Assembly: GCF_900074915.1 (NCBI RefSeq)
Contig: NZ_LT222319.1
Span: forward strand, 2,947,001-3,011,000
Origin: Pseudomonas cerasi
GTDB lineage: Bacteria; Pseudomonadota; Gammaproteobacteria; Pseudomonadales; Pseudomonadaceae
DNA length: 64,000 nt
Direction: 5' to 3'
Positions 40,701-49,326 of this stretch are shown piece by piece. Position 1 is the first letter of the stretch. Every line of letters starts with the position of its first letter. The position numbers and the translations under genes were made by a program. Under the pieces are notes generated by a model. The model was not told the DNA's origin. It did not search any database and was given only the letters and a program-made list of their open reading frames with translations.

Positions 40701-40840
40701 ATGGAGTTGTCAGTGGCCAGTACGGTGCGCGAACCGTGGTCACGGGCTATTTCGCCACGAAAGCCGCCCTCCGCCAGGGCATTGAGGAAACGGTCATAGT
40801 GACCGACCTGCTCAGAAGTCGGTTTCAACAGCGCAATCAT
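37793..40840 (-). CDS. ydiJ: FAD/Fe-S D-2-hydroxyacid dehydrogenase (YdiJ type)
   Basis: This 1015-residue protein matches YdiJ in length and layout. It has an N-terminal FAD-binding type-4 domain (VVLTPRGGGTGTNGQSLTDG; ELSTSNRATIGGMINTDASG), an FAD-linked oxidase C-terminal domain, a ferredoxin-like cluster motif CLACKSCAGQCP near residue 665, and a CCG domain (SGCCGMSGTYGHE) near the C-terminus. YdiJ-type enzymes oxidise D-2-hydroxyglutarate or D-lactate and feed electrons to the respiratory chain. It is divergent from a LysR gene (40992) that may regulate it. Confidence 0.88.
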   Translation of the reverse strand: MIALLKPTSEQVGHYDRFLNALAEGGFRGEIARDHGSRTVLATDNSIYQRLPQAAVFPMDSYDVAIVARLAARPEHKQVVLTPRGGGTGTNGQSLTDGVVVDLSRHMNAILEINVEERWVRVQTGVVKDQLNAALKPHGLFFAPELSTSNRATIGGMINTDASGQGSCTYGKTRDHVLELSTVLLGGSYVNSHALNVEQLASEQARVDRAGDVYRCAQQIADTQAQLIKDVFPPLNRCLTGYDLAHLREEDGRFNLNSVLCGSEGSLGFIVEARLNVLPIPKHSILVNVRYAGFMDALRDAKALMAHKPLSIETVDSKVLMLAMQDIVWHGVAEYFPQDPATPTLGINLIEFSGDELSEVEQRVHAFVAHLQTDTSVVRLGHTLAAGSAAVNRVYTMRKRSVGLLGNVKGEARPQPFVEDTAVPPENLADYIQEFRALLDSYGLQYGMFGHVDAGVLHVRPILDMKDPAQAALIRPISDAVAALTKRYGGLLWGEHGKGLRSQYVPEYFGELYPALQALKAACDPFNQLNPGKIATPATVPESRLTLVDEVTLRGDLDRTIDERVWQSYDSALHCNGNGACYNYDTDDAMCPSWKATRDRIHSPKGRASLVREWLRLQGEQDVNVLTASARARSANVLKSLAERTVNSVARVAGQKDFSHEVYDAMAGCLACKSCAGQCPVKVNVPEFRSRFLELYHSRYLRPIKDYLIGSLEFSIPHLARFPKLYNAIMGARPVRYLLEHVAGMVDSPLLSLTDFRAACARWNVGIATPQRLAALSEEERKLTVVLVQDAFTRYFETPLAADWLELISRLGYQVYLAPFAPNGKPLQVQGFLQAFEKAAGFNSQSLGKLAGYGIPLIGLDPAMTLVYRQEYSKTLGSENVPEVMLPQEWLASTVEEGRDGASEETYYFLPHCTEKTNEPASVGLWQKAFARAGLKLEVLASGCCGMSGTYGHETRNAKTSDIIYRQSWQPLVARHGGEGRLVADGYSCRSQVKRQDGKVVQHPLQVLLERVRAL

Positions 40841-40991
40841 GGGTGGTGTTCCTCGCTAGGCGTTTTATATGCAAAGCACGTATGCTTCGAAACGCTCGAA
40901 TGCATGGCGTTATCAACGGTTAGCGTGATTCTCCGGCCTGTCATGCTTCAGTGCAAACGTAAAACCTGCCGTTTTTCCATGAGCTTTATGA

Positions 40992-41897
40992 ATGAACACC
41001 CGAAGACTGACGCCCTCCATGTCGCTGCTGCTTGCCTTCGAGGCAGCCGCCCGGCATGGCAGCTTCACCAAGGCCGCAGATGAACTGGCCCTGACCCAGA
41101 GCGCCGTCAGCCGGCAGGTGCAGGCGCTGGAGGCACAACTGGAAGTCGAGTTGTTCAAGCGCGATGGCAGACGCATCGAGCTGACCACCGCAGGCGCGCT
41201 GTATCAGCATGAGCTGGCTGCCGCGCTGGGCCGCATCCGCAGTGCGACCCTGCAAACCATCGCGCACAAGGCCGAAGGCGGCACACTGCATCTGGCCGTG
41301 CTGCCCACCTTCGGCTCGAAGTGGCTGTTGCCACGCATGAATGACTTTTACACCCGGCATCCGGGCTATGTGGTGCACATCCATTCACGCATCGTGCATG
41401 CCGACCTGACGCCCGCGGCCAGCGAAATGAACGCGATCATCTGTGCCGGCAACGGCAACTGGCCCGGTTACATCGCTCATCCGCTGGTCAGTGAAAAACT
41501 GGTGGTCATTGCCAGCCCGGCAGCCCTTGCCGGCTACCAGTCGATGACTCCGGCGCAGGTGGCCCAGCATGCGTTGCTGAGCGTGGTGTCGCGGCCCAAT
41601 GCCTGGTCGGACTGGTTCGACAGTAATCGGCTGGACCACCACATCATGCGCCCCGGCCCGAGTTTCGAACTGACCTCGCACCTGATCCAGGCCGTCGCGG
41701 CCGGCATTGGTATCGCACTGGTGCCGCGCATTCTGGTGCAGGACGAAATCCACAGCGGCGAACTGGTCACCCTGTTCGAGCCTCTGGACAGCGGACGCAA
41801 TTACTATCTGGCCTACGCCACGCGCTTTCAGAACCTGCCCTCGCTGTGTGTGTTCAGGGACTGGCTGCTGGCGACGCCGTTTCCCGACCCTTTGTAA
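40992..41897 (+). CDS. LysR-type regulator (GcvA-like)
   Basis: This 301-residue regulator has the GcvA-type N-terminus TPSMSLLLAFEAAARHGSFT, with the helix-turn-helix in KAADELALTQSAVSRQVQAL. The effector domain includes VAAGIGIALVPRILVQDE. It is divergent from ydiJ across about 150 bp and lies 24 bp upstream of a second, frameshifted LysR gene with a strikingly similar N-terminus. The two probably arose by tandem duplication. Likely controls ydiJ or the transporter genes downstream; not shown by sequence. Confidence 0.87.
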   Translation: MNTRRLTPSMSLLLAFEAAARHGSFTKAADELALTQSAVSRQVQALEAQLEVELFKRDGRRIELTTAGALYQHELAAALGRIRSATLQTIAHKAEGGTLHLAVLPTFGSKWLLPRMNDFYTRHPGYVVHIHSRIVHADLTPAASEMNAIICAGNGNWPGYIAHPLVSEKLVVIASPAALAGYQSMTPAQVAQHALLSVVSRPNAWSDWFDSNRLDHHIMRPGPSFELTSHLIQAVAAGIGIALVPRILVQDEIHSGELVTLFEPLDSGRNYYLAYATRFQNLPSLCVFRDWLLATPFPDPL

Positions 41898-41921
41898 AAC
41901 CTGCCCGCAACAGGAGCCACT

Positions 41922-42832
41922 GTGCGTATCGAGCCCCTTCCGCCGCTGCAGAACTTGATCGCTTTCGAAGCTGCCGTCCGGCATGGCAGCTTCACGCGTG
42001 CCGCCACCGAACTGAACCTGACTCAGAGCGCGATCAGCCGTCAGGTCGCGCAACTGGAGGAATTTCTCGGCCGCGCGCTGTTTCGTCGCGAGCACAAGCG
42101 CATTCATCTGACGGTCGCCGGGCAGATTTACGCCGAGCAGATCCAGCGCGTACTGACCCTGTGCGCCGAGGCCACCGCACAGGTGATCACTCACAGCGGT
42201 GATCAGCAACTGACCCTGGCCTGCTCCAGTGGCGTGGCGGCCTTGTGGCTGGGGCCTTTGCTGGGACGTTATCGCGATGCCTTTCCGGCCGTGGATATCC
42301 GACTGCGCGTGGTCGATGGGCTGGATTCGCTGATTCGCGCTGAATTCGATCTGGCGCTGTATTTCTGCGTGAAGTCTCACCGGCAGGTCTCGACAGCCGT
42401 CTGCTGTTCGCCGAATCGGTCAACGCCTATTGCTCGCCCGACTACCTCGGCGGGCGCCTGCTGGAGCCCGCGCAACTGCTGGATCATTGCCTGCTGATGC
42501 TCGAAGACGGCCAGCGTCAATGGCTGTCCTGGGGTGACTGGTTCGGCCGCCAGGGTGTCGATGCCTCGCTGATCCGCAAGCGCATGACCGTGAACCTGTA
42601 TCCGGTGCTGGTCGATCTGGCGGTCGCCGGGCATGGCATCGTGCTCGGCTGGCAGCCGATGATCGACCGCCACGTACAGTCCGGCGCGCTGGTGCCCGCG
42701 TGCCGCAAAAGCGTCGGCGCAGTAGGCGGCTATTATCTGCTGACACCCAACGACAAGACGCCTCGGCGTGCCGCGCGTGCCTTCGAGAAATGGCTGGCAG
42801 ACGAAATAGCCACACTGGCTCCACCGCTCTGA
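41922..42832 (+). pseudogene. Second GcvA-like LysR regulator, frameshifted
   Basis: The first frame gives a normal DNA-binding domain (NLIAFEAAVRHGSFTRAATE; LTQSAISRQVAQLEEFLGR) and the first half of the effector domain up to LALYFCVKS. After 42376-42382 the good sequence continues in another frame: AGLDSRLLFAESVNAYCSPDYL through to IATLAPPL. One missing base in the CTCACCGG stretch explains this. Start is GTG at 41922 with AGGAG upstream. The gene would be about 303 residues if intact. It precedes the transporter/amidohydrolase pair and may have been their regulator. Confidence 0.8.
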
Positions 42833-42836
42833 ATCC

Positions 42837-42857
42837 TGCATGCGTTTCGCGCATGCA
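42837..42857. terminator. Short perfect hairpin after the LysR pseudogene
   Basis: An 8-bp perfect stem (TGCATGCG / CGCATGCA) surrounds a 5-nt loop, starting 4 bp past the stop of the LysR pseudogene. There is no T tract after it, so terminator function is doubtful; it could equally be a regulatory palindrome. Confidence 0.35.
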
Positions 42858-43020
42858 AATCTGCGTAATAAGCGTTTTGTTAAAATCGGCCCAGCGCCTA
42901 CTCTCGACTGAAACGGGCAAAAAGACCTGACTCGGCCGCACTCACACACACCCTGCCCCTCAATCAATGCAACCGATGCAGGGGGTTTCCCTGCGTGTAT
43001 CGCATGCAGGAGCCTATCCA

Positions 43021-44331
43021 GTGAGCACACCACTATCCTCTGCTTCACGCACCCATGAACAAAAGGCACGCCGCGCGGTGGTTGCCACGGTCATCGGCAA
43101 TGGCCTTGAATGGTTTGACTTCACGGTCTACAGCTTCTTCTCGGTGATCATCGCCAAGGTGTTCTTCCCCACCGGCAGCGAACTGACCTCTTATCTGCTG
43201 GCGCTGGCGACCTTCGGGGTCGGCTTCTTCATGCGTCCGGTGGGTGGCATTGTGCTGGGCATCTACAGCGACAAGCGCGGGCGCAAGGCGGCATTGTCGC
43301 TGACCATCCTGCTGATGGCGCTGGGGACACTGATCATCGGGCTGACACCCGGCTTTGCGCAGATCGGCTATCTGGCACCCCTGCTGATTGTCCTGGCGCG
43401 TCTGCTGCAAGGCTTCTCTGCCGGTGGCGAGATGGGCAGCGCCACGGCTTTTCTCACCGAGCATGCGCCTGAGGGCAAAAAAGCCTTCTACTCCAGCTGG
43501 ATTCAGGCCAGCATCGGCGTCGCGGTACTGCTGGGTTCCGCGCTGGGCGCGGTGCTGTCCAGTTACCTGACCCAGGCACAGCTCGAAAGCTGGGGTTGGC
43601 GGGTGCCGTTTCTGATCGGCACGCTGATCGGGCCGGTCGGCTTCTATATTCGCAGCCGGGTTGACGAGACACCTGCCTACAAGGCTGCAAAACCGGTCGA
43701 ATCGCCGCTGCGCGAAGTGATCAAGACCTACCCGCGACAGACCCTGATCAGCTTTTCGCTGGTCGTGCTGTGGACCGTCTGCACCTATGCCATCCTGTTT
43801 TACATCCCCTCCTACGCCCAGCGCGTGCTCGGCCTGCCGTCATGGATAGGCTTCAGCGCCGGCATGATGGGCGGCGCGGTACTGATCGTCGCCACACCGA
43901 TTGTCGGCGCCCTGGCCGACCGCAGCGGGCATCGCCCGTGGCTGCTGGGCTCGGCCATTGCCATCTTCCTCAGCGCCTACCCGATGTTTCTGTTCATCAA
44001 CCAGATGCCGGGGCTGTTTTCACTATTGATCTTCGAGCTGGTGCTCGGCCTGCTGATTTCCGCTTACATCGGCTCGATCCTCGCAGCCTTCGGTGAATTG
44101 CTGCCAACCCACGTGCTGTCCACCGGGCTTTCGGTGGCCTACAACTTCGCCGTCACGATCTTCGGCGGGTTTGCCACCTTTACCATCACCTGGCTGATTG
44201 CCTCGACCGGCAGCAACCTGGCGCCGGCCTTTTACATCATGTTCGCCGCCATCGTCAGCGGTATTGGCGCACTGCTTTATCGCGACCGTGCGCCCGCGGC
44301 TCACCCCCCCTTGTCTGGAGCTTACCAATGA
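43021..44331 (+). CDS. MFS transporter, metabolite:proton symporter (MHS) family
   Basis: This 436-residue membrane protein has twelve hydrophobic segments. It shows the MHS-family N-terminus ATVIGNGLEWFDFTVYSFF, the loop IYSDKRGRKAALSL, and RLLQGFSAGGEMGSATAFL. I start it at GTG 43021, with AGGAG 8 bases upstream; the frame is open to 42967. Relatives import citrate, proline/betaine, ketoglutarate or dicarboxylates. Its stop overlaps the amidohydrolase start (ATGA), so the imported compound is probably that enzyme's substrate. Confidence 0.87.
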   Translation: MSTPLSSASRTHEQKARRAVVATVIGNGLEWFDFTVYSFFSVIIAKVFFPTGSELTSYLLALATFGVGFFMRPVGGIVLGIYSDKRGRKAALSLTILLMALGTLIIGLTPGFAQIGYLAPLLIVLARLLQGFSAGGEMGSATAFLTEHAPEGKKAFYSSWIQASIGVAVLLGSALGAVLSSYLTQAQLESWGWRVPFLIGTLIGPVGFYIRSRVDETPAYKAAKPVESPLREVIKTYPRQTLISFSLVVLWTVCTYAILFYIPSYAQRVLGLPSWIGFSAGMMGGAVLIVATPIVGALADRSGHRPWLLGSAIAIFLSAYPMFLFINQMPGLFSLLIFELVLGLLISAYIGSILAAFGELLPTHVLSTGLSVAYNFAVTIFGGFATFTITWLIASTGSNLAPAFYIMFAAIVSGIGALLYRDRAPAAHPPLSGAYQ

Positions 44332-45587
44332 GTACCACTGAACCCACACGCCTGATCCTGCGCAACGGCCGCCTGCTGGACGTGCAACGCGGGCAATTGA
44401 TTTCGGGCCAGGAGGTCGTGATCGAGGGTGAGCGCATTGTCGAAGTACGTGCCGAGGGTGAACCGGCCCCGGCTGGCGCTCAGGTCATCGATCTGGGTGG
44501 CAGAACACTGATGCCCGGCCTGATCGACTGCCATGTGCACGTGCTGGCTTCCAACGCCAACCTGGGCATGAACGCCCTGCAACCCAACGCAATCATCATG
44601 TACCGCGCCTTGCCGATTCTGGCGGCGATGCTCGACCGTGGTTTTACCACCGTGCGCGATGCCGGGGGCGCTGACTGGGCACTGGCCCGTTCGATTCAGA
44701 TGGGGCTGATTCCCGGCCCGCGCATCTTCGCATCGGGCAAGGCACTGTCGCAGACCGGCGGCCATGGCGACATGCGCGCACGCGGCGAATTGCTGCTCAA
44801 CGAGCCCTGCTCCTGTTGCTTCCGCGCCGGGGCCATCGCCCGCGTGGTGGATGGCGTCGACAACGTGCGCCTGGCGGTGCGCGAGGAGCTGCAGCAAGGC
44901 GCCAACCAGATCAAGATCATGGCCTCGGGCGGTGTGTCCTCGCCAACCGACCCGATTGCCAACACCCAATACAGCGAAGCTGAAATCCGCGCCATCATCG
45001 ACGAGGCCGCCGCCGCGAACACCTACGTCATGGCGCATGCCTACACCGCTCGGGCGATTCGCCGTGCCATCGAGTGCGGTGTCAGAACCATCGAACATGG
45101 CAACCTGGTCGATGCCGACACCGCGCGGCTGATGGCCGAAAAAGGCGCGTTTGCGGTGCCCACCCAGGTCACTTACGAAATGCTCGCTGAATACGGCGAA
45201 CGCTTCGGGCTGCCGGCTGACTCTGTCGCCAAAATCGAGGATGTGCGTCAGGCCGGGCGCAATGCCCTGCTGCTGTTCGCCGAAGCGGGTGTACCGATGG
45301 GCTATGGCTCGGATTTGCTGGGGGAAATGCATGAGTACCAGACTCATGAATTGAAGATTCGCGCCGAACTGCTGGGTAATCTGGCAGCGCTGCGCAGTGC
45401 CACAAGCGTGGCAGCGCAGATCCTTCAGCGCGAAGGCGAACTGGGCTGTATCGCCGCCGGCGCGATCGCCGATCTGCTGGTGGTGGATGGCGACCCGCTG
45501 AGCGATATCAGTTGCCTGGTCGGTCAGGGCGAACATCTGGCAATGATTGTCCAGGGCGGTCATGTGCGCAAGAACACCCTGGTCTGA
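44328..45587 (+). CDS. Metal-dependent amidohydrolase (Xaa-Pro/Xaa-Arg dipeptidase-like)
   Basis: This 419-residue amidohydrolase-superfamily enzyme has a beta-sandwich N-terminus and then MPGLIDCHVHV (metal HxH). It also has a lysine in QIKIMASGGV, His residues in YVMAHAYT and RTIEHGNLV, and an Asp in MGYGSDLLGEMH. The set fits the imidazolonepropionase-like group that includes Sgx9260-type dipeptidases. It is translationally coupled to the MHS transporter, suggesting uptake and hydrolysis of one small amide or dipeptide; substrate unknown. Convergent with the next gene. Confidence 0.82.
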   Translation: MSTTEPTRLILRNGRLLDVQRGQLISGQEVVIEGERIVEVRAEGEPAPAGAQVIDLGGRTLMPGLIDCHVHVLASNANLGMNALQPNAIIMYRALPILAAMLDRGFTTVRDAGGADWALARSIQMGLIPGPRIFASGKALSQTGGHGDMRARGELLLNEPCSCCFRAGAIARVVDGVDNVRLAVREELQQGANQIKIMASGGVSSPTDPIANTQYSEAEIRAIIDEAAAANTYVMAHAYTARAIRRAIECGVRTIEHGNLVDADTARLMAEKGAFAVPTQVTYEMLAEYGERFGLPADSVAKIEDVRQAGRNALLLFAEAGVPMGYGSDLLGEMHEYQTHELKIRAELLGNLAALRSATSVAAQILQREGELGCIAAGAIADLLVVDGDPLSDISCLVGQGEHLAMIVQGGHVRKNTLV

Positions 45588-45594
45588 CGCCTGG

Positions 45595-46497
45595 TCAGTG
45601 CGCGTTGTGGTCCCAGATCCAGTTCCACACACCGGGCAAGCTGACAGGCTCGCCCGCCTCCTTGACCGTCCTGGCCAGTGCTGCGCGCTGCAACTGCGCA
45701 CTGTCGTCGTAGAACGGCTTGTCGGCGAGCCTTACGCCAGTCTGCCCGGCACTGTCGACCAGAATCTGCAGGTACTCCCGCGCATGCCGCGCGGTGTAGC
45801 GGTTCAGGTCGTGGAAGGTCACCACCACCGGAATCACGCCATCCACCGCAGGCAGCTCTCCGGCGGCGATGCGTTCGCGCACCTGCGAGAGCTGGCTGAC
45901 CATGTTGGAACGGCGGCGCAGGCTGAAGTTATACCCCCAGATCTTGCCGTCATTGGCACTCAGGTCAGTGAGCAGTACCTGCAGATGGTGGCGCTGATAG
46001 GCGCTGAACGTGCGTTTGTCGTAGTTCCAGAACGGCGGACGCAACAAGGTGGTCGGCACACCTGTGATAGAGGCGATGATCGCGCAGCCCTGGGTCAGGG
46101 ATTGCTCCAGTTCCTCATCGCTCAGTGAACGGTGGTTAGTGTGGTGCGGCGTGGCGGTGTGAAAGCCCAGCAGGTGCCCTTCTTCATGCTGACGGCGCAT
46201 GATCGCCCGGCCCTGATCACTGTTACCCGCACCGGTTGCGCCGGTCTGCACGAAGAACACCGCCTTGATGCCCGGCTGCAGCGGATTGTCGGCCAGGCTG
46301 TCGAGCACGGTGATGCTGGGGTTATAGAACGTCGAGGCGCTCGGGCCATCGTCGAAGGTCAGCAGAAAGCGCACCGGTGGCTGTTGCTGCAGCTGCGCGG
46401 CGGTTTTCGCGGTCAGCGGGATCGGCGCGCTGATGCAGGCCGACAGGCTTGCAGCGATGGCCAGTACGCAAAAAGCCTTGAGCACGAACTTAATCAC
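45595..46497 (-). CDS. Polysaccharide deacetylase-family lipoprotein
   Basis: This 300-residue protein begins with a lipoprotein signal (LAIAASLSAC lipobox) and has a NodB-like deacetylase domain: RFLLTFDDGPSAST holds the metal and catalytic Asp pair, followed by LLGFHTATPHHTNH, RPPFWNYDKRTFSAYQ and VVVTFHDLNRYT. It should act in the periplasm on an acetylated sugar or peptidoglycan. Its start overlaps the stop of the GNAT-C39 gene by 4 bp (ATGA), so both are co-expressed. Confidence 0.85.
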   Translation of the reverse strand: MIKFVLKAFCVLAIAASLSACISAPIPLTAKTAAQLQQQPPVRFLLTFDDGPSASTFYNPSITVLDSLADNPLQPGIKAVFFVQTGATGAGNSDQGRAIMRRQHEEGHLLGFHTATPHHTNHRSLSDEELEQSLTQGCAIIASITGVPTTLLRPPFWNYDKRTFSAYQRHHLQVLLTDLSANDGKIWGYNFSLRRRSNMVSQLSQVRERIAAGELPAVDGVIPVVVTFHDLNRYTARHAREYLQILVDSAGQTGVRLADKPFYDDSAQLQRAALARTVKEAGEPVSLPGVWNWIWDHNAH

Positions 46498-47642
46498 GAT
46501 GGGGAATCCTGTGGCCGGTCTGCTGAAGCGCCCGCATGATCATCCACAGGCGCGGCAAACACAATCACTGCCGCCCGAAGTTTATCGGCACCGAAACAAC
46601 TCATGCGATTGAAGTCGGCATGGCTTACCGGCATATGTTGGCAGTCAATGGCTTGCCGATGCAGGCTGTGATCAATATCGGGATCGTGCAGGTAGACGAA
46701 ATCGCTGTCGCAATCGGTGACCATCACCCAGTGCGGTGCCTTGGAACGGGTCAGGCGGTAACTGCTGATCAGCACCAGCGGTTTGCCGCCCTCGGCCAGC
46801 AAGCGCGGCAGGTTCAATGAGCGGTTGGGCAGCGTCTCTACACCGCAGGTTCGCAGCTCATGACAGAACTGCTCATGAACCAGGCGAATCACCTGTTTCT
46901 TGTTGTCGCTGCGCACGCCGCCCAGAAACAGCGGGCCCGAGACCGACACCAGCAACTTCACGGCAAAGCCCCGTCGCCGGGCAGCCAGCGCCAGCCCCTG
47001 AGGACTGCAGCCGCCGTGGCCGGAGGTCATAAACACGGTGGTCGCCTCGCGCCAGATCTGCAGCTCTTCGGCACGCCCCATCGAACGCGCAGGTTGCAGG
47101 GCTTTCATGGCCATCAACAGACAGGCCGGGCCGCAGGTGAACTCCAGAGTCTGCTGGTAGTAAGGCACTGAGCGACTGTCCAGCCGGGCGTGCTCAACGA
47201 TACGTTTCTCGTAGCGCAAGGCCGGGGCATGGTCCTGGTAATAGTCGTCGACCTGAGCGAAACGCCGGTAACCATTGCGTTCGTACAGCCCAATAGCCGC
47301 GTGGTTATCAGGGCGCACCTCAAGGCGCAGGTAAGCGCAGTCGCGGCCCACGGCCTTCTGCTCGGCACGTTGCAACAACTGCTTGCCCAGCCCCTTGCCC
47401 CGCGCCGCATTGGCAATCGCCAGCGAATACAAACGCCCCAGCGAGGTGCCCCGATGAAACAGTACCAGCGCATAGCCGGTGAGCTGTCCGGCCTGCTCGG
47501 CGACGATCAGGCTGGCATTGGCGCGGCGAATCATCCAGTGAAAGCTGCGCTCGGTCAGACGGTCGCCGTCAAAACACTGGTTCTCCAGAAGCAGCAAATC
47601 ATCGACATCGGTTTCAACTGCATCTCGAAATATAAAGTCCAT
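46494..47642 (-). CDS. GNAT acetyltransferase fused to a C39-like (DUF3335) peptidase
   Basis: This two-domain protein has about 382 residues. Residues 1-140 are a RimI-like GNAT domain (LYSLAIANAARGKGLGKQLL acetyl-CoA loop; AAIGLYERNGYRRF). Residues 160-370 are a papain-like C39-type peptidase domain with the catalytic Cys in TLEFTCGPACLLMAM, His in KAPHWVMVTD and Asp in VYLHDPDID. The start is uncertain between ATG 47642 and GTG 47648. It is divergent from a RimK-like ATP-grasp gene. Such GNAT/peptidase and RimK pairs recur in proteobacteria and are thought to make and trim a modified peptide or amide. Confidence 0.85.
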   Translation of the reverse strand: MDFIFRDAVETDVDDLLLLENQCFDGDRLTERSFHWMIRRANASLIVAEQAGQLTGYALVLFHRGTSLGRLYSLAIANAARGKGLGKQLLQRAEQKAVGRDCAYLRLEVRPDNHAAIGLYERNGYRRFAQVDDYYQDHAPALRYEKRIVEHARLDSRSVPYYQQTLEFTCGPACLLMAMKALQPARSMGRAEELQIWREATTVFMTSGHGGCSPQGLALAARRRGFAVKLLVSVSGPLFLGGVRSDNKKQVIRLVHEQFCHELRTCGVETLPNRSLNLPRLLAEGGKPLVLISSYRLTRSKAPHWVMVTDCDSDFVYLHDPDIDHSLHRQAIDCQHMPVSHADFNRMSCFGADKLRAAVIVFAAPVDDHAGASADRPQDSPS

Positions 47643-47735
47643 CTCCACCGCCGTAAAAGTTGTGTAACGAAACGGGACATTTCAAAAAGCACATGCTTAA
47701 TAGAAAGGACTTGTTTCCCATCGGATCGATTACAC

Positions 47736-49322
47736 ATGTCAGCGGCACAGGTGAAGATGAACGAAGTATCTGCGCAACTTGCGCTTTCAGCAACAACCCG
47801 ACGAGCAGACCCCACAACACTCTTTGCAGCGCAGAGGCAACTGGTGATTATTGTCGAACGGCTCGAAGACTGGGCATCGTACTTCCCCAGCGAAGACTTG
47901 ATCAGCGCCCAGGACTATCTGGAAAAACCGCTGAAATCCACCGCAGGCAAGCGTGTGCAAGTCATCAACCTGTGCCGCAGCTACAAATACCTGGGCCATG
48001 GTTATTACTGTTCCCTGCTGGCCGAAGCGCGCCAGCACAATGTCATTCCCTCGGTAAAGACCATCAGCGAATTGACCCGCAAGTCACTCTACGGCCTGGC
48101 ACTCGATGACCTGGACAAGTTGCTGGAGACCGCACTTGAGGACCATCCCTATGACGACACCGAAGGGTTTACCCTGACACTGTACTTCGGTCAGACCACA
48201 CTTGAGCCGTTGAAGGATCTCGCCCGTCAATTGTTTGAAGTCTTCCCCTGCCCGATCCTGATGGTGGAGTTTCGCAAGCGCGACAATTGGCACATTGCCG
48301 GTATCAAGGCCGGAGCTCTGCCGCGTCTGCGCGAGGATCAGCAGGATGAGTTCGCCACGGCGCTGGAGGGCTTCAGCCGCAACGTCTGGCGCCAGCCCAG
48401 TTCGCGGCGCATGGCCCGCTACGACCTGGCGATTCTGCATGATCCGCAGGAACAGCTGCCGCCTTCCAACCCTGAGGCGCTGGCCAATTTCATCCGCGTC
48501 GGTCAGCGTCTGGGCATCGATGTCGAGCTGATCGAAAAAAAAGACTACGCCCGATTGGCCGAGTACGACGCGCTGCTGATTCGTGAAACCACCAGCGTTG
48601 ACAACCACACCTATCGCTTTGCCAAGAAAGCCGAAAGCGAGGGGCTGGTGGTCATGGATGACTCCACCTCGATACTGCGCTGCACCAACAAGGTGTACCT
48701 GACCGACCTGCTCAAAAGCCATGATCTGGGCATGCCGCGAACGGAAATCCTCTACAAGGACCGCCCGGAAGAACTGCAACACGTGGCCACACGCCTGAGT
48801 TTCCCGCTGGTATTGAAGATTCCCGATGGCTGTTTTTCCAGAGGCGTGATCAAGGTCAGCACACCCGAGGAAATGCACACGGCAACGACCCAGCTGTTCG
48901 AGCACTCGGTATTGCTGCTGGCTCAGGAGTTTTTCTACACCGAGTACGACTGGCGCATCGGTATTCTCAATCGCAAACCGATATTCGCCTGCCAGTACTT
49001 CATGTCCAAGGGGCATTGGCAGATCTACAACCACAAGGCGATCGGTGCCGAGGTGATTGGCGAATGCCGCACGCTGGCGGTGCACGAAGCGCCGCGCGCC
49101 GTGGTCGAACTGGCGCTCAAGACCGCCAATCTGATTGGTGACGGCTTGTATGGCGTGGACTTGAAACAGTCAGGCGATCACGTGGTGGTGATCGAGGTCA
49201 ACGACAACCCGAACCTGGATGCCGGCATCGAAGACGCTTATCTGCAGGATGATCTTTACAGCCTGGTGCTGGAAGAGTTCGTCCGCCGTCTGGAGCTCAA
49301 GCGCCTCGGTCAGGCATGGTGA
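47736..49322 (+). CDS. RimK-like ATP-grasp ligase with RLAN-type N-terminal domain
   Basis: This roughly 528-residue protein has an N-terminal domain (about residues 30-200: RQLVIIVERLEDWASYFP, VQVINLCRSYKYLGHGYYC) typical of RimK-like proteins with the RLAN extension. A C-terminal ATP-grasp ligase domain follows: FPLVLKIPDGCFSRGVIKVS is the ATP loop and DHVVVIEVNDNPNLDAGIED the metal-binding end. It likely forms a peptide or amide bond on an amino-acid acceptor using ATP. The start is uncertain between ATG 47736 and 47757; the open frame further upstream runs antisense to the GNAT-C39 gene. Followed 4 bp later by the CorA-like gene. Confidence 0.83.
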   Translation: MSAAQVKMNEVSAQLALSATTRRADPTTLFAAQRQLVIIVERLEDWASYFPSEDLISAQDYLEKPLKSTAGKRVQVINLCRSYKYLGHGYYCSLLAEARQHNVIPSVKTISELTRKSLYGLALDDLDKLLETALEDHPYDDTEGFTLTLYFGQTTLEPLKDLARQLFEVFPCPILMVEFRKRDNWHIAGIKAGALPRLREDQQDEFATALEGFSRNVWRQPSSRRMARYDLAILHDPQEQLPPSNPEALANFIRVGQRLGIDVELIEKKDYARLAEYDALLIRETTSVDNHTYRFAKKAESEGLVVMDDSTSILRCTNKVYLTDLLKSHDLGMPRTEILYKDRPEELQHVATRLSFPLVLKIPDGCFSRGVIKVSTPEEMHTATTQLFEHSVLLLAQEFFYTEYDWRIGILNRKPIFACQYFMSKGHWQIYNHKAIGAEVIGECRTLAVHEAPRAVVELALKTANLIGDGLYGVDLKQSGDHVVVIEVNDNPNLDAGIEDAYLQDDLYSLVLEEFVRRLELKRLGQAW

Positions 49323-49326
49323 AACG

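Noticed and set aside
47190..47735. N-terminal extension of the RimK-like frame
   Set aside because: It runs antisense through the GNAT-C39 gene and has no domain; the RLAN region starts after 47800.
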